A stretch of 64,000 bases of DNA. It comes from Holothuria scabra. Its lineage: Eukaryota; Echinodermata; Holothuroidea; Aspidochirotida; Holothuriidae. Shown piece by piece: positions 57,090 through 64,000 of this stretch (positions within the stretch are counted from its first letter, which is position 1; every line of letters starts with the position of its first letter). The stretch lies in contig CM074187.1 in NCBI GenBank assembly GCA_037179385.1, positions 42,442,879 through 42,506,878 on the forward strand, written 5' to 3'. The notes beneath the pieces are model-generated. The model made no database searches and had not been told where the DNA came from. It saw only the letters and a program-made list of their open reading frames with translations. The translations under genes and the position numbers were made by a program.

Positions 57090-59256
57090 GGTTTCGATGA
57101 AAGAGAAACCTATGCATTCATGATGGCGTGTGTGTGTGTATGTGCGTGTGTGTGTGTTTATGTGTGTGTGTGTGTATGTGTGGATGTATGTGTGTGTTTG
57201 TGACACTTTGCTCGTTAACACGATATCTCAAGATAGGAATGTCCGACAATTTTCAAACTTGGAACATAGATGCGCCATATTGAGAGGAAGAACCCTATTG
57301 TTTTTGGCAGAGGTCAAAGGTCATCTGGGGTCACAGGGGGTCAAAGTCTGAAAATCTCGTTAACACGATATCTCAAGATAGGAAGCTTGGTTGGATTTCA
57401 TATTTGGTATGTTGATGTGTTATAGTCGGGAGATGGTCCCTATTGTTTTTTGCAGAGGTCAAAGGTCATCTGGGGTCACTGGGGGTCAAAGTCTGAAAAT
57501 CTCGTTAACACAATATCTCAAGTTGGGAAGCTTGGTTGGATTTCATGTATGGTATGTTGATGCGTTTTAGTCAGGAGATGGTCCCTATTGTTTTTTGCAG
57601 AGGTCAAAGGTGATCTGGGGTCACTGGGGGTCAAAGTCTGAAAATCTCGTTAACACCATATCTCAAGGTAGGAAGATTGGTTGGATTTCATATTTGGTAT
57701 GTTGATGGGTTTTAGTCAGGAGATTGTCCCTATTGTTTTTCGTAGAGGTCAAAGATCATCTGGGGTCACCGGGGGTCAAAGTCTGAAAATCTCGTGAACA
57801 CAATATCTCAAGTTAGGAAGCTTGTGTTAATTTCATATTTGGTATGTTGATGCGTTATAGTCAGGAGATGGTCCCTATTGTTTTTTGCAGAGGTCAAAGA
57901 TCATCTGGGGTCACTGGGGGTCAAAGTCTGAAAATCTCGTTAACACAATATCTCAAGTTAGGAAGCTTGGTTGGTTTTCATATTTGGTATGTTCATGGGT
58001 TATGGTCAGGAGATGGTCCCTATTGTTTTTTGCAGAGGTCAAAGGTCATCTGGGGTCATTGGGGGTCAAAGTCTGAAAATCTTAACACAATATCTCAAGT
58101 TAGGAAGCTTGGTTGGATTTCATATTTGGTATGTTCATGGGTTATGGTCAGGAGATGGTCCCTATTGTTATTGCGGAGGTCAAAGGTCATCTGGGGTCAC
58201 TGGGGGTCAAAGTCTGAAAGTCTTGTTAACACGATATCTCAAGATAGGAAGCATAGGTAGATTTCATATATGGTATGTTGATGGGTTTTAGTCAGGAGAT
58301 CGTCCCTATTGTTTTTCATGGAGGTCAAAGGTCATCTGGTGTCACTGGTGGTCAAAGTCTGAAACTCTTGTTAACACGATATCTCAAGATAGGAAGCTGA
58401 GGTAGATTTCATATGTGGTATGCTGATGGGTTTTAGTCAGGAGATGGTCCCTATTGTTTTTTGCAGAGGTCAAAGTTCTATGGGGTCACCAGGGGTCAAA
58501 GTCTGAAAATCTCTTGAACACGATATCTCAAGATAGGAAGCTTGGTTGGATTTCATATTTGGTATGTTGATGCGTTTTAGTCAGGAGATGGTCCCTATTG
58601 TTATTGCGGAGGTCAAAGGTCATCTGGGGTCACTGGGGGTCAAAGTCTGAAAATCTCGTTAACACCATATCTCAAGATAGGAAGCTTGGTTGGATTTCAT
58701 ATTTGGTATGTTGATGCTTTTAGTCAGGAGATGGTCCCTATTGTTTTTCGCGGAGGTCAAAGGTCATCTGGGGTCACTGGGGGTCAAAGTCTGAAAATCT
58801 TGTGAACACAATATCGCAAGATAGGAAACTTGGATAGATTTCATATTTTGTATGTTGATGCGTTATGGTCAGGAGATGGGTCCCTATTGTTTTTTGCGGA
58901 GGTCAAAGGTCATCTGGGGTCACTTGGGGTCAAAGTCTTAAAATCTCGTGAACACAGTATCTCAAGATAGGAAACTTGGATAGATTTCATATTTGGTATG
59001 TGGATGCGTTATGGTCAGGAGATGGTCCCTATCGTTTTTGGTAGGGGTCAAAGATCATATGGGGTCACGGGGGGTCAAAGTCTGAAATTCTTGTTAACAC
59101 GATATCTCAAGATAGGAAACTTGGATAGATTTCACATTTGGTATGTAGATGCGTTTAAGTCGGGAGATGTGCCCTTTTTCCTTTTTGGCGGAGGTCAAAG
59201 GTCATTTCAGGTCACCAGTTGTCAAAGTCTTCAAATCTTGTTAAAGTTATATCTCA
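57090..59256 (+). mobile_element. Helentron-like subfamily A with a 14-unit, 145-bp tandem array
   Basis: The head GGTTTCGATGAAAGAGAAACC starts at 57090 and is followed by (TG)n and TGACACTTTGCTCG. Unit motifs begin at 57311, 57456, 57601, 57746, 57891, 58036, 58177, 58322, 58467, 58610, 58754, 58900, 59045 and 59192, spacing 141-147 and mostly 145. The exact string AGGTCAAAGGTCA is present in nine of the fourteen. The tail is missing; the array stops near 59256, about 370 bp before exon 6. Confidence 0.85.
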
Positions 59257-59622
59257 AGATGTTGCATAAGTGCATAAAAATGTTATAAACTTTGCATCCC
59301 CACAGTCAGGTCCTATTCCTGTAAACTTCAAAGGCAACACAATAGTCTGTTAAAACAAAAGGAAACTGAGCATTTCTTGTCAGTGTGAGGAAGCGATACA
59401 ATCTCTGCTGCCCTCAATGCTGTATGGGATGAATTAGATCATTGCCTTCCACATGGCATCTTGTCCCCCACATCCTTGTTAAACAGTGTCTGTATGCTTT
59501 CCACCAGTATTCACCTTAAAGTTTTAGTTACATATGTGTGGTCTAAACCGATTTAGAGTGGTGTTTGTGCCAGTTATGTGGCAAAATTAATAAATGGACT
59601 TTCTTCTTTTGAATTATCACAG

Positions 59623-59776
59623 AATCGGATGGAGGAAAGCAAAGCATTATTCCGCACTATCATCATGTACCCTTGGTTCCAAAATTCATCTGTGATCCTG
59701 TTTCTGAATAAGAAAGATCTACTTGAAGAAAAAATCTTGCACTCACACCTTGTAGATTACTTTCCTTCATATGATG
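59623..59776 (+). CDS. GNAQ: Gαq/11 alpha subunit, coding exon 6 (residues 240-290 plus first base of codon 291)
   Basis: The exon encodes [14 protein letters not shown] in α3, the β5 strand [11 protein letters not shown] with the guanine-specificity motif NKKD (residues 268-271), and the αG region [20 protein letters not shown]. The His and Ser replacements near residues 279 and 288, against the usual Tyr and Glu, are mild. The acceptor is weak in pyrimidines (TTTTGAATTATCACAG). The donor is ATG|GTATGT, phase 1. With the previous exons this makes 290 codons plus one base; a 63-residue exon 7 would complete a 353-residue protein. Confidence 0.98.
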
Positions 59777-62700
59777 GTATGTATATGAATGAGTAAAGAA
59801 TTATGTACATCATGGCTGTCACCAGTTTCACCACGCCAGGCAGTGCCGAGCGTTGCTGCCCAGCTCTCAAAATCTCCACCCAGTTCTCGCCATCAATATC
59901 AGCATCACTACCCAGCACAAATGTCTTACCCGAACTGAATAAAATTCTTAGATTTCTTTAGAATTGAGTGATAATTCCTTGTTTTTTGTAAGCACTCTCC
60001 AGTCTGCAAAAATTTTTCAACTGGAGGTGGGACAGTGACTCCCCTGAAACTGCCCCCTCAAGACAGTGACCTGAATTTCCTGGCTCTCAAAATGGTCTGG
60101 TAACAACCCCAATGTACATTCATGTGTATCTAACTCAGTATTTTTAATGTGGTTATATTACAAATGGTTTTGGCGTGAGTGCATGTTAGTTAGTGACACT
60201 TGCTCGTTATTAACACATATTCAGGAAGGGAAGCTGACAGTTCACACATTTGGTATAGTACATCTGTGGTCACTAAGGGCCAAATTCTGAAAAAAAAAAT
60301 TGTTCACGTGATATCTCTAGGAAGAGTACTTGCTAAATTCTAGAAGAACCCAATCATTTTTGGTGGAAGTGAAAATTCAGTGGAAGTGACCAGTAGTCAA
60401 GGTCCTAATGCCTTTAGCTCAGTCAATCAGCTTGGATAGATTTGGGAGATGTATTGTGGTGCAAAGGTAATCCCTACAGGTTTTGGTGAGGTCAAAGGTC
60501 ATGTGGGGTTACCAGTTTTCAATTTCTGAAAACCTTGTTAACAGAGTAAGCGATAATAAACTTGGTTAAATTTGACGGTTGTAGATGCATTACAGTGAGA
60601 TGCTTGCCATTGTTTTTGGTGGTGGAGGTCATTTTTCTCGTGTCACCACAGAGTTACACTCCGAAAAATCAGTATGACATCCCATGGTAGAAAACTACTT
60701 GTACCTCGTAGGTAGATGCATAATAATCAGAAGATAATCTTTGTTGTTTTTGTTAGAGGTTAAAGTTGGAGAGCATTCATACTTAGTACCAGTTTTCACC
60801 ACAAATTGCTTTGTCCTGGTGCACCTGGACAAAATTTTCAAAGGATTTTTAGAGCCCAGACAAAAACTAAGCAACCTGGACAAACAGTTGAGCCACCCAG
60901 ACAAGCAAAAACCTTGATTTGAAATGGGGCAAACTGCAATAATGTCAGTGTTGCTATTGAGTAGGTGCTCTAGTTTATCACTTGATATATGCCTGTCATA
61001 GTCAAATATCAAGTAAGTAGTATGCCCTCTGCTTACTAGCTCAAACCAGCTCAAAGAGCTGTTTGAGCTATTCTGATCTTCCACAGTAGCTCTGTCTATC
61101 TGTCTAGCTATCATCTTACAGTTGCAAGCATGTTCCACAGTTTATCTGTGTACAGCAAATACAACACATTTGTGAAAATGAACTGACTGACTGAGATTAA
61201 TAAAATATCAGTGCTGAAATATTTGTTGCTGTTTGAATACTCTTATCAATTTAACTTTAGTATGCTAGGGGTATACCTCTCTGATACTATTTTAAGAAGA
61301 AAAGTTGAACTGTTTTTCAAATTGAAACCCTCCTCTTTTTGGAACCTTATGTGAAACCAATTTCAGTTTACATTTTGACCTCACAAACATTCTAAGTCAA
61401 TCTAAGTTAAGCGGTATATCCATATTACCTGTACTTGTCAGTATTTCCACCTTAGTAATATCATTGGTAGGCTTTTCAAAAATATGGATATATATATATA
61501 TAGTAAACTCTATATATATAGATATAGCAGGGTTGGCCCCAGCTCAAAAATTGAAGGGGGGAATTCTCCCCTTGGTCTAGAATTTTGAGGGAGATCTGAG
61601 AATCTGGGGGGGGGGAAGGGGTGATACACTCAAGGGAAGTCAAATCTCGGAAAAAAATGACACGTCTTCCAGGGCATAAACCAAATGTGTTGTAACCCAT
61701 GCATATCCCCACCCCTCCCCCACCTCTTCCAATGTACCACGTACTACATACAATCGAATAAGCCAGTTTTGACCTTTTGACCATTTACTAGTAATCATCA
61801 CAACCAGACCTTGTCTATCAGCACTGATTCCAAATGAAAGCGCATGTTTTGTGCATAGACTTTATTTTGCAGCTGAACTTGAAGATACATTCGGGCAGAC
61901 TCGAGGCATCAAGTGAACTTTACTCAAATAAGTCTAGGCTATATACTGTACTTGAGGTCCCAGGCCTAGAGTTTGTATCAACTGTCACCACATAGGCCTT
62001 GCCTAATCCTTTATAATTAAGCTACAGCTAAAATTTTACACAACTGTCAAGTTATTAAACTCTAAAGTCTTTAGAGCTGCTGGCACCAGCTCACACACCA
62101 TCCTAACATACTTTCGATATGAATACATGGAAAGCCTAGCCTGTAACGTTAAAAGTCAACCTTGTAAACAGCCACATGCAAACTGCACACAGAGTTTATG
62201 TAGTACACACAGTTCAAGCTCTCAGCACAACCAAACTACAATTTAAACTAACTAGTTAGTGCATGCAAGAAGTGTTCATGGGATTTACGTACAGAACATA
62301 ACCCATTAATAAGTGCATTACTGGACTGACTTAGTTGTGCAATTGGTGGGCTTGACTACTACTCTGAACGCAAGGAAGAAAGTACGTGTATCTTGCCGGA
62401 TGAGGTCTACACAAAAATCTGTGCGGGAATTCCCCCTCTGCAAGTTTTCTTTGTGAGGGAACTAAAACTTTTTTGCGGGATTCCTGCAATCCCGCTGCCA
62501 ATGGGAACCCTGAGATACAGAACTTTTTTACATATGTACACCTGGATTACTACGGTCCGTGTATGCAGGGTATATAAGGGCAGAATATGAATGTTTAATT
62601 TCATGGGCCTATCAATTTAGCTATTGTGTTCTAAAAACATTTTTGACTGTACTTAACAAGTCAATTTCTTTTACATATCAATCAGTCTTACTGTGAGGTG

Positions 62701-63999
62701 AAACTCAAACAGTACGATAAGCCTTCATGAGGTGCCCACGAATGGCGAATGCAAATGAACATTTGTGCAAAATTCTTTTGTAGAAGTTCAATGTTAGAAT
62801 ACACCACGTGCCACTACAGTACACATTCATGTCTATGCAGGTTAAGTACAGCAATTCAATTCAATCCTTTGTTAGCATGTGCATCTTGCTCCTCAAAATA
62901 ACACAGATGTGTAATGCTCTGTAGTGCCTGTGATATACAAGAACATGTACAAACATGCAAACACATGATTGAGCAGTCTGTGCATTCCTAGCATGTAAAC
63001 TTTTCAGTGTATCTGCCCACTTTGATACCGGGAATTTTTGAAGAAAAGGCTTTAGATAAATAATTTGTTTGTATGATCAAGTTTTGTGAGTTTTTTTCGA
63101 CCGCAATATTTTGTGTTGCCATTTAAAAAAGATTACTGATACTACATTGGGACAAACTTCGTAAAGCATTGACATGTTAAAGTTGGGAATATGGGAAAGT
63201 TTTGACATCCCAAGGCCTGGAAAATGCAGCAGTGCTGAGAAGCTAAAACCTGCTAGAAAGATGCTACCATGCAGCAGAGTGCACAGTACCTGGATTTTGA
63301 GAACAAACAGTGCAGTGTTCATAGTGTTTGTTAAATATAATTTGAAGTGCAGGGTCAATGGAGTAGTTGGCAGAGGGCAGTAAAGTGATGTGATACCGAC
63401 ATGTTATAATTGACTATAATACTGAAGCATTCATATATCCAGAATATTCGTCTGTATTTTGTATCATAGAGACTTTGCACACTATGCTGTCTGGTCTTAA
63501 AGTTAATTGCTGCTTGAATTTACTGCAGTGCAAGGCTGTATGGGAAAAGCAACTACGTATTATATTTGTGGAAATTTTAGGAGAGTTGGAAATCCTGTGA
63601 CAAATAAAATGAAAGAGTAGACAAGCTGAAGGAAAATTTCTGGTTCTCTCCCCCCCCCTCCCCCCTCCCCCTCCCCCACCCCCCAAAAAAAAAGAGAAGA
63701 AAAGAAAAGATATTCATCTTTTGTACAAATCTTAATTGACTTCTTTCTGATCAACATGAAATTTCAGCTTTTAACTTGTCTGGTATATGGGGCAAAGAAA
63801 TACCTTCCCACACTTCATTTGTACATACAAAGAGCATGTGTACCTATGTTGGTGAATACTGATATTACTGGTATTAGTGGTATTTTCAGACCTGTATGTC
63901 AATATTTTATATAGGTGATATGGCTTCACCTTAATCTTAGTAAGTGACATCATAGCCATACTAGCCAGGAAAAGAACTGAAACCTTTCTTTCACACCAG
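59777..63999 (+). other. Intron 6 of Gαq (4,223 bp)
   Basis: Degenerate, probably old Helentron-like core sequence lies at about 60180-60760 (GTGACACTTGCTCG, GAGGTCAAAGGTCATGTGGGG). An AT dinucleotide run is at 61488-61530 and a C-rich pyrimidine tract at 63650-63684. I see no other gene. The intron appears to end with the CCTTTCTTTCACACCAG acceptor at the window edge. Confidence 0.75.
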
Positions 64000-64000
64000 G
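64000..64000 (+). CDS. GNAQ: Probable first base of Gαq exon 7 (last coding exon)
   Basis: The last bases form a good acceptor, CCTTTCTTTCACACCAG, followed by a single G. Exon 6 ends with one G of a Gly codon (GGN), so the next exon must start with G. This fits, but only one base is visible. Confidence 0.55.

Larger units (their letters stand above)
48860..59622 (+). other. Intron 5 of Gαq (10,763 bp)
   Basis: About two thirds of this intron is Helentron-like repeat. The stretches 48860-49440, 54126-54468, 55076-57089 (apart from a SINE fragment) and 59260-59622 hold nothing I can identify beyond AT-rich sequence. Confidence 0.9.

Noticed and set aside
57844..58291. Open frames of 106-138 codons with recurring GGQRSSGVTGGQSL-like peptides
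   Set aside because: They run through the 145-bp tandem units. The period is not a multiple of three, and the same phrase appears in several frames. Similar short frames at 44363-44695, 49569-50037 and 52540-53055 are rejected for the same reason.
57311..59204. Regularly spaced repeats resembling a CRISPR array
   Set aside because: The whole 145-bp unit is repeated, with no short constant repeats and variable spacers, and the context is a eukaryotic intron.

Overview
The window is a piece of an animal genome. It carries most of one recognisable protein-coding gene: a Gq-class heterotrimeric G-protein alpha subunit (Gαq/11, GNAQ-like) on the + strand. Six coding exons (335-452, 19170-19354, 34012-34166, 42420-42548, 48730-48859, 59623-59776) join in frame to 290 codons plus one base. 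The window's last bases look like the acceptor of exon 7, with its first base at 64000. The coding sequence has no premature stop or frameshift. Its residue numbering matches the short 353-residue invertebrate Gαq form, without the six-residue vertebrate N-terminal extension. Large introns, AT-rich non-coding DNA, frequent AGGCCT-type words and the repeat content suggest a marine invertebrate, possibly an echinoderm or other non-vertebrate deuterostome. That assignment is weak.

Layout: 1-334 is 5' flank/5'UTR with an 83-codon upstream ORF ending 2 nt before the Gαq ATG. Intron 1 (453-19169) holds a Harbinger-like MITE, a 1.7-kb hAT-like element, dispersed repeats, a tRNA-derived SINE and Helentron-like repeats. 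Intron 2 (19355-34011) holds a 1.6-kb hAT-like element inserted in a SINE, an inverted partial second copy of it, a 367-bp hAT MITE with a perfect target duplication, and a 5.2-kb TIR element. Intron 3 (34167-42419) holds a near-complete Helentron-like element nested in an older one, and a LINE reverse-transcriptase relic. Introns 4 and 5 (42549-48729, 48860-59622) are dominated by tandem repeats inside Helentron-like elements and by piggyBac-like MITE pairs. Intron 6 (59777-63999) has only degenerate repeats.

The most notable structure is a set of non-autonomous Helitron/Helentron-like (HINE/DINE-1-style) elements. I see three subfamilies. Each has its own 5' hairpin, a matching inverted copy of that hairpin arm just before a 3' hairpin, a (TG)n tract after the head, and a core of tandem units of about 145 bp. 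All 17 or so copies I can see lie on the sense strand of the gene. Each core unit has four same-direction nuclear-receptor-type half-sites (AGGTCA-1-AGGTCA-4-GGGTCA-4-GGGTCA). The same 15-nt core string also occurs, probably by chance, in the Gαq switch II codons.

No RNA gene, CRISPR array, intact transposase or second intact protein gene is supported. Most open frames in the window are passages through repeats.
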